A DNA stretch of 11,743 bases, taken from positions 1 to 11,743 of the forward strand of contig JAIOJM010000178.1 of assembly GCA_019911785.1 (NCBI GenBank), written 5' to 3'. Below, piece by piece: positions 1-6,569 of this stretch. The translations under genes were made by a program, and so were the position numbers. The notes beneath the pieces were generated by a model. The model was not told where the DNA came from. It made no database searches and saw nothing but the letters and a program-made list of their open reading frames with translations. Origin of the DNA: Sulfuricella sp. (lineage in GTDB: Bacteria > Pseudomonadota > Gammaproteobacteria > Burkholderiales > Sulfuricellaceae). Positions within the stretch are counted from its first letter, which is position 1, and each line of letters begins with the position of its first letter.

Positions 1-118
1 CCAGGCTGGAGCCGCCGGGGCGCAGCGGCGCGAGCCACAATTCCCACGCGAGGCACAGGACGATCAGCGCGATCAGGCTGGCGATGCTGGCATAGTGGAG
101 GGCTGCGGTTCTGTTCAA
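1..118 (-). CDS. DUF2069 family small membrane protein, N-terminal part (cut by window edge)
   Basis: Reading leftwards from 118, a frame stays open for 39 codons to the window edge. It encodes a short N-terminus, a hydrophobic helix (about residues 10-23, rich in Leu, Ile and Ala) and the motif WELWLAPLRPGGS at about 25-37. I recognise this motif from DUF2069, a family of small multi-helix inner membrane proteins of unknown function. No ATG lies in frame. The TTG at 118-116 is chosen because GGAGAG (130-125) sits 6 nt upstream and because the TTG overlaps the hugZ-like stop as TTGA, a pattern of translational coupling. From memory, DUF2069 genes in betaproteobacteria often lie near wrbA- and yihY-type genes, which fits the yihY-like gene across the intergenic region. 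The family call is from the motif only; the function is unknown. Confidence 0.72.
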   Translation of the reverse strand, partial: MNRTAALHYASIASLIALIVLCLAWELWLAPLRPGGSSL

Positions 119-816
119 GCGCCGCTCTCCAGCATTTTCAGCAGTGCCGCTTCGGCCTGTTCGGCATTGAGGACGGTATCCGGGAAGTCGAAGCGCAGCA
201 GCTGGCCGTCGCCCAGAATGTCGAAGCCGTCGCAGTCGATTCCCACCAGGCTTGCATCGCTGGCGCTGGTGCCGTAGTAGGCGCGGCAGAAGAACTGCAG
301 GTCGCCGGCCCGGTTGAGATTGAAGCGGGCCAGAAGCGCTTCTTCCTGTTGCGCCATTGAGTTTGGCGGCGGCAGGATTTCTGTCGGGGAAATCCACCGC
401 GCCACGCCGAAGCCGCCGATGTAGCGCAGAGTGACGGGCTCGATGCGGTAGAAACTGAAATCCAGTGAGAAATATTGCTCCGCACTGGGGAAGTAGCGCA
501 GATAGCGCGCTTTGAGTGGCTCCGTTGTTTCCACGTGCACCGCTTTGCCGACCAGCGTGAGCCGTTCTCCGGCCTGGATGTCGGTGGATTGCTCATGCAC
601 CAGGAAGCTGGCGCGCGCATCCTGCTCAATGTTGCGGGTGTGTTCTGCCAGTTGGCTGATCAGGAACAATGGCCTGGCTTCATGATCGGTCAGGTAGGAT
701 ACCGCCGAGCCGAATGGGTAGCCGCCGAGTTTGTGGGAAAGCGTGGAAAGCATGCCGACACGCTCTGCGCGCAGCAACCTGCGCGCCTGTTTCCAGACAT
801 TTTCAGCGGCCGTCAT
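115..816 (-). CDS. HugZ-like FMN-binding split-barrel protein (pyridoxamine 5'-phosphate oxidase-related)
   Basis: This is a 233-residue protein counted from the ATG at 816. Residues 1-145 form the split-barrel domain of the HugZ/CREG-like branch of the PNP-oxidase superfamily. Visible motifs are GMLSTLS (21-27), GGYPFGSAVSY (31-41), LISQLAEHTRNI (52-63) and YIGGFGVARWIS (132-143). Residues 155-233 match the DUF2470-like C-terminal half. Family members bind flavin, and some (HugZ, HutZ) take part in haem use or breakdown. The HMNxDH-type motif usual in the C-terminal half is degraded here (about 164-172, FNLNRAGD), so haem binding is doubtful. A longer frame starts at a TTG (852) with no ribosome site. 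I prefer 816, where homology begins and where ATG overlaps the stop of a preceding small ORF. Its own stop overlaps the next gene. The family is fairly sure; the exact substrate is unknown. Confidence 0.8.
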   Translation of the reverse strand: MTAAENVWKQARRLLRAERVGMLSTLSHKLGGYPFGSAVSYLTDHEARPLFLISQLAEHTRNIEQDARASFLVHEQSTDIQAGERLTLVGKAVHVETTEPLKARYLRYFPSAEQYFSLDFSFYRIEPVTLRYIGGFGVARWISPTEILPPPNSMAQQEEALLARFNLNRAGDLQFFCRAYYGTSASDASLVGIDCDGFDILGDGQLLRFDFPDTVLNAEQAEAALLKMLESGA

Positions 817-869
817 GGGATGATTTCGGACAGCCCGGCGGGGCGGCGACAACGCGGTATTTCATACAT
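813..869 (-). CDS. Possible 18-residue leader ORF translationally coupled to the hugZ-like gene
   Basis: An ATG at 869-867 lies 9 nt after a strong Shine-Dalgarno, AAGGAG (884-879). It opens an 18-codon frame, MYEIPRCRRPAGLSEIIP, whose TGA (815-813) overlaps the hugZ-like ATG (816-814) as ATGA. The hugZ-like start has no ribosome site of its own, so ribosomes finishing this ORF could restart on it. A second ATG (865-863), 13 nt from the Shine-Dalgarno, opens another frame of 20 codons that ends at 803, inside the gene. The peptide resembles nothing I know. It may be a coupling device rather than a functional product. An alternative is that the ribosome site serves an extended hugZ-like product from the TTG at 852, but that spacing is too long. 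Confidence 0.45.
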   Translation of the reverse strand: MYEIPRCRRPAGLSEIIP

Positions 870-878
870 AATGGGATA

Positions 879-884
879 CTCCTT
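879..884 (-). promoter_or_regulatory. Strong Shine-Dalgarno AAGGAG upstream of the hugZ-like gene
   Basis: AAGGAG reads leftwards at 884-879, within AAAAAGGAGT. It is the only good ribosome site before the hugZ-like gene, but it is 62 nt from that gene's likely ATG and 9 nt from the ATG of the small leader ORF. This decides in favour of translation starting at the leader ORF. Confidence 0.6.
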
Positions 885-904
885 TTTAACCCAAAAAACC
901 GCTA

Positions 905-1036
905 TTATCCACAGATGAACACAGATTTACACAGATAAAACAGAGGGTTGAGCATAAGTTGTTGGCTACCCGAGGGGCTATGCGCGTTATGTAACCAATT
1001 GATAATCCGTGTATATCTGTGTACATCTGTGGATAA
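905..1036. repeat. 132 bp inverted-repeat element with 34 bp arms and ACAGAT units
   Basis: The arms 905-938 and 1003-1036 are inverted copies matching at 30 of 34 positions, with 64 bp between them. Within the left arm ACAGAT occurs at 911, 921 and 931, exactly 10 bp apart; the right arm carries the matching ATCTGT units. Each outer end reads TTATCCACA inwards (905-913, and 1036-1028 on the other strand), identical to the consensus DnaA box. The element fills most of the gap between the divergent hugZ-like and yihY-like genes. Similar ATCTGTG-rich intergenic repeats occur in many bacterial genomes, so it is probably a dispersed non-coding repeat (MITE- or REP-like). An ORF extension of the yihY-like gene that reads through it is not believed. 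Confidence 0.8.
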
Positions 1037-1073
1037 ACTGCTTTTTTCCAAGTACAACATAATAGCGCAATTC

Positions 1074-2288
1074 ATGCCCCAGAACTTTTCTCGCGTCATC
1101 CCGTTTCTGCTCCTGGCGTATCGACGCTTCAAGGAAGATCGCTGTGTCCAGTTTGCCGCGAGCCTGACCTACACCACTCTGCTCGCGCTGGTGCCGATCG
1201 TCACCATCGCGCTGACGGTATTGTCCGCTTTCCCGGTGTTTGCCGACCTGATGACCCAGCTCAAGGTATTCATCCTGAATAACTTTGTGCCGATCTCGGC
1301 GGGCAAGATTATCTCGGTGTACATGCAGCAATTCTCCCAGAAGGCGGCGCACCTGACTGCGCTGGGCATCGGGTTGCTGGCGGCGACCGCAATCGTGCTG
1401 ATGCTGACCATCGATCACGCCTTCGATGTGATCTGGCGCGTGCGCCGGAAGCGCCCGCTGCTGCGCCGCTTCCTGATCTACTGGGCGGCGCTGACGCTCG
1501 GACCACTGCTGATCGGGGCCAGCCTGTCCCTGACTTCCTACCTGGTGAGCCTTCCTCTCGGGTTGGCGAAAGGCGTGCCGGCAGTCGGCATGGTGACCCT
1601 GAAGATTGTGCCGGTGATGCTGACCATCTTCGCCTTCGCGCTGCTCTACCGGTTTGTTCCCAGCCGTCCCGTCTTGCCGCTTCATGCCCTGGTCGGCGGG
1701 GTGGTGGCGGGGATTGCATTCGAACTGATGAAGAAGGTGTTTGCACTTTACGTCACTCACTTTCCTACCTATACCCTGGTGTACGGTGCGTTCGCCAGTG
1801 TTCCACTTTTCCTGATCTGGATTTATCTGTCCTGGCTGGTGGTGCTGTCCGGGGCGGTGATCACCGCTGCGCTTCCTTACTGGAACACCCCCATCCGGCA
1901 GGGCGGGGAAGTCGCCGGACGGGAGTTTTTCGCCGCGCTGGCCGTTCTCAAGGCGATTTATCAGGCGCATCAGGCCGGTGAAACGCTCAGCCTGCAGCGC
2001 CTGCTGCATGAATCGGATTTGGGGCTGGAAGAGATCGAGGATATTCTCGACCGGCTCAGCGAGGTGAACTGGGTGGGCGGCGTGGAGGGTGGCGGCTGGA
2101 CCCTGACCCGAAGCGCGGAGGCGATCCGGCTCGCCGATGTTTACCGCGTTTTCGTGTTCGATCCGGACCAGGACTGCTTGGCTCCGGGCATAGCAGGGAC
2201 GCGCGCAGCAGCTCTGTTGGCTGGCCTGACGACCAGAATGGACGAGGCCTTGAGCCTGTCCTTGAAAGATTTATTCAACCCCGGCTGA
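1074..2288 (+). CDS. YihY/UPF0761 family inner membrane protein with C-terminal cytoplasmic extension
   Basis: This is a 404-residue protein counted from the ATG at 1074. An in-frame TTG at 948 would add 42 residues encoded by the upstream repeat and is rejected. The YihY core (about 1-270) starts with a short amphipathic stretch and FAASLTYTTLLALVPI (27-42), typical of the family. It then shows about six membrane segments near 30-55, 95-112, 133-160, 175-193, 203-222 and 237-266. Conserved polar points include FDVIWR (117-122) and YGAFASVPLFLIWIYLSW (237-254). Residues about 280-404 are soluble and helical, probably a winged-helix-like tail, which makes it longer than E. coli YihY (about 290). 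The old name ribonuclease BN is a misassignment, since true RNase BN is the ElaC-type enzyme; the transport or envelope role remains unknown. Its 3' end overlaps the convergent PilZ gene by 14 bp. No clear ribosome site is visible. Confidence 0.88.
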   Translation: MPQNFSRVIPFLLLAYRRFKEDRCVQFAASLTYTTLLALVPIVTIALTVLSAFPVFADLMTQLKVFILNNFVPISAGKIISVYMQQFSQKAAHLTALGIGLLAATAIVLMLTIDHAFDVIWRVRRKRPLLRRFLIYWAALTLGPLLIGASLSLTSYLVSLPLGLAKGVPAVGMVTLKIVPVMLTIFAFALLYRFVPSRPVLPLHALVGGVVAGIAFELMKKVFALYVTHFPTYTLVYGAFASVPLFLIWIYLSWLVVLSGAVITAALPYWNTPIRQGGEVAGREFFAALAVLKAIYQAHQAGETLSLQRLLHESDLGLEEIEDILDRLSEVNWVGGVEGGGWTLTRSAEAIRLADVYRVFVFDPDQDCLAPGIAGTRAAALLAGLTTRMDEALSLSLKDLFNPG

Positions 2289-3834
2289 ACTCGAACCTTT
2301 CGTAGCCCGCTGTTTGTTCCACCAGCTTGACGGCGCGGACGGGCTGGGCCGCATTGCCATCGAGCTCGAGCAGCAGCTCGCGTTGCGGGCCGAAGGTTCC
2401 GCGTGGTGCGATCAGGGTTTCCGGCTGCTTGAGCAGGGGGATTTCTGGCAGCAGCAGGGCGGCCTGAAAAGTTTCCGCCGGGCCGGCAATGGAAGGTTTG
2501 ATTCTGGCTGGATCGGCCTTGGGGGCGACAAGCTGCGCGCCGATTTCAAGATGGTCGGCCTTGCCGCTTTTCACCCAGCGCACGGCACCGACATTCCATT
2601 TGTTCGCTCCATCCGCTTTTAACCCGATCACATCGCCTGGGCGAATCTGGGGCAGGGTCTCGAAAGCACCGCTCAGCGCAAGGCCGCCAGCACTTTCATT
2701 GATGACCAGCCACTTGCCCGAGATGAAGCTTTGATCCTCGGCCGGCTGGACCAACGAAAGACCGGCGCTTGCGCCGGACTCGCGCCCACCAAGGAAATGG
2801 TGGAGGGACGGCAAACCGATGCAGACCTGGGTGCTGGAGATGTTCCGGGTCCGGTTGAACACCCGTTTCGGCGCCGCCGACCAGCTCTTGAGCAAGCGTT
2901 TCAGCAGGTCCCGGTAGCTGGCTTCCCGGGCGCCATCGGGCAGATGCAGGTTTTTCGGCAATTCCCCTGCGTTCAATCTTTCTATGTGGTGACGTAGCGC
3001 ATGCGCCAATTCCAGCGTGTTGAGCAGGATGTCGCTGCGGTTGTCCACTTCATCCAGATTCTGGGGCAAGGGCTTGGGAGGCTTGTCGCTGTGGGTCTGC
3101 GCCAGAAACAAACCGATCGGATTGCCGGTTTGTGCGAACACCTGAAGTTGTGCGAGACCACCGAACACCGCCAGGTAGTTCTGGATGCGTGCGACTTCGC
3201 CGGGACTCAGATGGTAAGGATTCGACAGTGCGAGCAACAGGGTTTGTTTGTAAACCAGATTGACGCTGCTATCGTGTTCCTCGTCGGTAATGGTTTCGTT
3301 GGCGATATCCTGCTCGATGGCGAAGCGGAAAATCTGGTGTATCTCGAACCAGATGCCGGAGGGAGCGGGGGAATAGGTCTGGTAGCAGATCATCAGTATC
3401 CGGCTCAAGGCGGACATGGCGCGCTGCGCCGCAGTCACTGCAATTTTCCCCTTGCCCAGGGTGATGCGTGCGTTCTGGTAGTCGAGCAGGATGATCTTGT
3501 AGCCGTTGGCGAGTTCCATCAGGAGTTGGCGCGCCTGTTCGGCCATTTGCCGGTTCTTTCCCGGCTGCGGCAGACGGGTGGCGACATACTGCTCTTCCAT
3601 GGCGGGCAGTAGTTTAAGGATGACGCTGCGATATAATTCGAGCAACTTCAGGCGCGTGTCCATGGCGACTTTTTGTCGATTCAGTGCGCCGATTTCGTCG
3701 TCCAGAGTGCGGCAAACATCGGTAAGGTTGGTGAGGGGAAGGTCGTCCAGCCATTCTTTCAGATGTTTCGGGCGTTTTTCCACGGTCAGGTCTTCGACCG
3801 GATCGGGTGCGGGTACGGTCAGCGTTAGCGACAT
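2275..3834 (-). CDS. PilZ-domain protein with long helical N-terminal region (probable c-di-GMP receptor)
   Basis: This is a 519-residue protein with no signal peptide or membrane segment. The ATG at 3834 follows AGGGGA by a normal distance. Residues 1-310 look mostly helical, with a likely coiled segment at 40-80, and belong to no domain I recognise. The PilZ domain follows. The RxxxR motif is RVFNR (324-328), the NxSxxG motif is NESAGG (379-384), and GAVRWV (416-421) fits the later barrel strands. These two motifs bind cyclic di-GMP in characterised PilZ proteins, so binding is likely here. The gap between them, about 50 residues, is longer than in compact PilZ domains. Residues 440-519 form a further C-terminal part. 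It is transcribed divergently from the thioredoxin–TolC–adaptor operon and overlaps the yihY-like gene tail to tail. The output it controls cannot be told from the sequence. Confidence 0.8.
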   Translation of the reverse strand: MSLTLTVPAPDPVEDLTVEKRPKHLKEWLDDLPLTNLTDVCRTLDDEIGALNRQKVAMDTRLKLLELYRSVILKLLPAMEEQYVATRLPQPGKNRQMAEQARQLLMELANGYKIILLDYQNARITLGKGKIAVTAAQRAMSALSRILMICYQTYSPAPSGIWFEIHQIFRFAIEQDIANETITDEEHDSSVNLVYKQTLLLALSNPYHLSPGEVARIQNYLAVFGGLAQLQVFAQTGNPIGLFLAQTHSDKPPKPLPQNLDEVDNRSDILLNTLELAHALRHHIERLNAGELPKNLHLPDGAREASYRDLLKRLLKSWSAAPKRVFNRTRNISSTQVCIGLPSLHHFLGGRESGASAGLSLVQPAEDQSFISGKWLVINESAGGLALSGAFETLPQIRPGDVIGLKADGANKWNVGAVRWVKSGKADHLEIGAQLVAPKADPARIKPSIAGPAETFQAALLLPEIPLLKQPETLIAPRGTFGPQRELLLELDGNAAQPVRAVKLVEQTAGYERFEFSRG

Positions 3835-3873
3835 GGCGAGTATCCCCTGGCAAGAATGTTTTTTATCCGGTAA

Positions 3874-3902
3874 ATTCTAGAAACAATCGGGTATTTTGTA
3901 AA
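3874..3902 (-). promoter_or_regulatory. Sigma-70-type promoter for the PilZ gene
   Basis: Reading leftwards, TTTACA (3902-3897) and TAGAAT (3879-3874) are separated by exactly 17 bp; each matches the sigma-70 consensus at 5 of 6 positions. Transcription would start near 3867, giving a leader of about 33 nt that holds the AGGGGA ribosome site. A short palindrome, TTTGT-AAA-ACAAA (3895-3907), overlaps the -35 box and could be an operator, but it is AT-rich and may be chance. Confidence 0.55.
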
Positions 3903-3932
3903 ACAAATATTCTGGGATCATACAGCAAGAGA

Positions 3933-3962
3933 TTGACGAAAAAGGCGGTTGAAGGCTAAATT
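3933..3962 (+). promoter_or_regulatory. Probable promoter for the thioredoxin–TolC–adaptor operon
   Basis: TTGACG (3933-3938, 5 of 6 to consensus) is followed after 18 bp by TAAATT (3957-3962); reading CTAAAT gives a 17 bp spacer. The start point would fall near 3969, leaving a leader of about 22 nt with GGAGG at 3981-3985. No other good candidate lies between the divergent genes. Confidence 0.45.
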
Positions 3963-3990
3963 GGGATAAAAGAAGTAAACGGAGGCGTTC

Positions 3991-4503
3991 ATGTTGAAAA
4001 GTTTTCTCGTCGTATTAATGCTGTTTTTTGCCGGATCCGGAATGGCTGAAACTCGTGATGCCCAGGTTTTTTTTGACCAGAACCTGGGTGACTTCAAGAC
4101 CGAACTGGCAACCGCGCGCAAAGAGGGAAAAATCGGCATCCTGCTGATGTATGAGCTGGAGGATTGCCCCTTCTGCCACCGCATGAAGGAAACCATCCTC
4201 AACCAGTCCGAAGTGCAGGATTATTACCGCAAGCGCTTTCTCATCTTCAGCGTCGACATCAACGGCGACAACCCCCTGGTTGACTTTGCCGGCAAGGAAA
4301 CCACCGAGAAGAAGTTTGCCGCCGAGCAGCGCGTGCGCGCCACCCCGGTATTCGGTTTCTACGATCTTGATGGCAAACCGATGACCCGTTTCACCGGAGC
4401 ATCCAAGGACGTGAATGAGTTCATGCTGCTGGGACGCTACGTGGCGGAGGGTGTCTGGAAAACCATGCCGTTCGCCAAGTACAAGCAACAAGCCGCGAAA
4501 TGA
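3991..4503 (+). CDS. Periplasmic SoxW-like thioredoxin-fold protein
   Basis: This is a 170-residue protein. GGAGG (3981-3985) precedes the ATG by 5 nt. Residues 1-19 form a typical Sec signal peptide with probable cleavage after GMA (17-19), so it acts in the periplasm. The thioredoxin fold shows the redox motif CPFC (59-62), followed by HRMK, and the cis-proline in RATPVFGFYD (116-125, Pro119). This pattern matches the SoxW/thioredoxin-like group, which reduces or isomerises disulfides of exported proteins. It is the first gene of an operon, and its TGA overlaps the TolC-like ATG as ATGA. No sox genes are nearby, so a sulfur-oxidation role is not supported by context. A role in maturing or protecting an envelope protein linked to the export genes is inference. 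The exact partner is unknown. Confidence 0.82.
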   Translation: MLKSFLVVLMLFFAGSGMAETRDAQVFFDQNLGDFKTELATARKEGKIGILLMYELEDCPFCHRMKETILNQSEVQDYYRKRFLIFSVDINGDNPLVDFAGKETTEKKFAAEQRVRATPVFGFYDLDGKPMTRFTGASKDVNEFMLLGRYVAEGVWKTMPFAKYKQQAAK

Positions 4504-5801
4504 TTTTTCCCCGCATCGGGCTCGCGCTGGTCTTGATGGTCTGGCTGATGCCGCATGGCTGGTCCGCGCCTGCCGGCAAGCGGCTCACGCTCGGCGAGGC
4601 GCTGGCGGCGGCGGAAGCCGCCCACCCCGACCTGCGGCTGGCCGAGGCCGACCGGTCAGCCGCGCTGGCCGAACAGGAGGCGGCAGCCTCGCGCAGCGAC
4701 CTTTCCGTCAATGTCGAAGCCGGCCTGCGTCACGCACGCCCTTCCTCCGGTCCGGATGCCAGCCTTTCCGACAACTCAGTTCGGCTGAACGCACGCAAGA
4801 GCCTGTACGATTTTGGCCGTACCGCCTTGTACGAACAGGCAGCCAGGTCGACAGTGGATGCCCGTGAAGCCGGCCTGCTGGAAGCGCGCGAGCGGCGCAG
4901 CATCGAAGTGATGGCCCGGTTTTTCAGCGTCCTGGCGGCGGACATGCAGTTTGTTGCCGATAATGAATATATGGCAGTGGCCTATGTCAATGCCGATAAT
5001 GCCAGGGACCGCCTCAAGGTCGGCCAGATCTCCGCCACGGAACTGGCGGAGCTGGAGTCCCGCTACCAGGATATTCTGGTCCGGCGCAATGCCAGCCAGG
5101 CTCGCGCCCGCTTCGCCCGGGCGCAGCTGGCAAATGCCATGAATCAGCCCGGACAGCTTGTGGCCGAACTGGAAGACCCGAAACTTGCCGCCAATGACCT
5201 CTCCCTGCCGGATTACGAGATCCTGCTGCCCGTCATGCGGGAATACAATCCTCGGCTGCGCACCCAGTTAGCCCTGCTCGAAGCCTCGCGGCAGCGCATG
5301 GAAGCCTTGCGCGCCGAGAATTCCCCAAGCCTGGATGCCGAGGTCGAGGCGGCGGGCTGGAGCCGGGAAACGGCCACCCGCGACAACCTGCGCGCCGGCG
5401 TGGTGCTGACCTGGCCGGTGTACCAGGGGCGGCGCGTGTCGGCGCAATTGGCGCGGGAACAGGCCCAGTTTCACAAGCTCCAGGCCGAGGCCGACAAGCT
5501 CGGGATGGATCTGGCCGAAGCACTTCTGGAAGTGTGGGCTGAGGTCGACCAGTTGCAGCGCAGCGTGCGCGCGGCAGCCCGGAAGCAGGTCGAATATCGC
5601 GATCTGGCGCTGGAAAAGGCGCGCGGGCAATATGAAGTGGAACTGAAAACCAACCTGGGGGATGCCATGGCGGCGACGATGGAGGCAAAACTGCGCGAGC
5701 GCCGGACAGAGTACCAGCTGGCGCTGGGATTCGCGCGGCTCAAGGCGCTGCTGGGCAGGCCGCTGGAAAGCATGGCTAAAGATGAAGGGCGAACGAAATG
5801 A
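4500..5801 (+). CDS. TolC-family outer membrane efflux/secretion channel
   Basis: This is a 433-residue protein with a signal peptide ending near WSA (21-23). It shows the two-fold repeat of outer membrane efflux proteins. Repeat one begins LTLGEALAAAEAAHPDLRLAEAD (29-51) and its strand return is RKSLYDFGR (99-107). Repeat two begins at about 238-270, EILLPVMREYNPRL, with the matching return LTWPVYQGRR (303-312). Long helical stretches between them form the periplasmic tunnel. TolC proteins act as trimers and connect to an inner-membrane pump through an adaptor. The ATG overlaps the thioredoxin gene stop, and the TGA overlaps the adaptor start, so the three genes are almost surely co-translated. 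No RND, ABC or MFS pump gene is adjacent. The family is sure; the substrate is unknown. Confidence 0.9.
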   Translation: MIFPRIGLALVLMVWLMPHGWSAPAGKRLTLGEALAAAEAAHPDLRLAEADRSAALAEQEAAASRSDLSVNVEAGLRHARPSSGPDASLSDNSVRLNARKSLYDFGRTALYEQAARSTVDAREAGLLEARERRSIEVMARFFSVLAADMQFVADNEYMAVAYVNADNARDRLKVGQISATELAELESRYQDILVRRNASQARARFARAQLANAMNQPGQLVAELEDPKLAANDLSLPDYEILLPVMREYNPRLRTQLALLEASRQRMEALRAENSPSLDAEVEAAGWSRETATRDNLRAGVVLTWPVYQGRRVSAQLAREQAQFHKLQAEADKLGMDLAEALLEVWAEVDQLQRSVRAAARKQVEYRDLALEKARGQYEVELKTNLGDAMAATMEAKLRERRTEYQLALGFARLKALLGRPLESMAKDEGRTK

Positions 5802-6553
5802 TGAAATGGATTTTGGCGGGCATGCTGTGGGCGGCTACCGCCGCCTGGGCGGAGAGTTTTCCCGCGACCTTGCAGTGGTCGCAACGGGTGGAATTATCTC
5901 CCCGAGTGTCCGGCATCGTGCGCGAGGTTGGGGTGAATGCCGGCGATCGGGTGAAGAAAGGACAGTCGCTCCTGATTCTGGACGCTGCGCCTTATCAGGC
6001 GCGGGTGGCCGAGAGCCGAGCCGTGGTCGCCCGCTTTGCGGAGGAGACGGCGGAGGCCCAGCGCGATCTGGGTCGTACCCAGGAGCTCTACGACCGGACC
6101 GTGATTTCCACCTCCGAGCTGGATCAGGCCAAGCTGCGTCAAGCCCGCGCCAAGGCCCAACTGGACGGCGCCCAGGCACGGCTGGCGCGGGAACGCCAGG
6201 ATCTGACGGATAGCGCGCTGCGCGCCCCCTTCGATGCGGTGGTGGTGGCGCGTCTGGCCGAGCCGGGGCAGCACGTGGCGGTCGGGCTTCAGCCCCAGCC
6301 CTTGCTGGTGCTGGCGAAGGCGGGGGAGATGGCGGCACGCTTCAAGGTGTCCGCTGACCGCATCGGCAGCCTCAAGGCCGGACAGGCGGTGACGGTGGTT
6401 GTGGGCAAGCAGGACTATCCGGCCACGCTTAAAAACCTCGGCCTGGAGCCGGTCAAGGACAAGGACGGGGTGGCCTACGAGGCGGATGCGGTGTTCGCGG
6501 TGAAGGAGCTGCTGCGCGCCGGAATGGCGGCGACGGTGAAACTGCCCGACTAA
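5798..6553 (+). CDS. Short HlyD/AcrA-type periplasmic adaptor (membrane fusion protein)
   Basis: This is a 251-residue protein with an N-terminal signal peptide ending near AWA (16-18). No lipobox cysteine is seen, so it is probably soluble or anchored through partners. Domains in order are: the first lipoyl half (about 33-66, SGIVREVGVNAGDRVKKGQ), an alpha-helical hairpin (67-138), the second lipoyl half (140-174, LRAPFDAVVV and EPGQHV), and a beta-barrel (175-250) ending in LRAGMAATVKLP. Most RND adaptors are about 350-400 residues. This one stops at the barrel and lacks the membrane-proximal domain. The ATG (5798) overlaps the TolC-like stop as ATGA; a second ATG follows at once. It should bridge the TolC-like channel to a pump encoded elsewhere. 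The next gene, 16 bp on, is convergent, and no terminator is visible between them. Confidence 0.87.
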   Translation: MMKWILAGMLWAATAAWAESFPATLQWSQRVELSPRVSGIVREVGVNAGDRVKKGQSLLILDAAPYQARVAESRAVVARFAEETAEAQRDLGRTQELYDRTVISTSELDQAKLRQARAKAQLDGAQARLARERQDLTDSALRAPFDAVVVARLAEPGQHVAVGLQPQPLLVLAKAGEMAARFKVSADRIGSLKAGQAVTVVVGKQDYPATLKNLGLEPVKDKDGVAYEADAVFAVKELLRAGMAATVKLPD

Positions 6554-6569
6554 TTTCCTGCAACTCTTG

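Noticed and set aside
948..1073. 42-residue N-terminal extension of the yihY-like gene from a TTG
   Set aside because: The extension is encoded by the inverted repeat, has no ribosome site, and family homology begins at the ATG at 1074.
3991..4503. Assignment of the thioredoxin as part of a sox sulfur-oxidation cluster
   Set aside because: Only the fold and CPFC motif resemble SoxW; no sox gene is present in the window.
5233..5688. Long minus-strand open frames inside the TolC-like gene and similar ones elsewhere
   Set aside because: They are low-complexity Pro/Arg/Ala-rich shadows of GC-rich genes in other frames, with no family motif.
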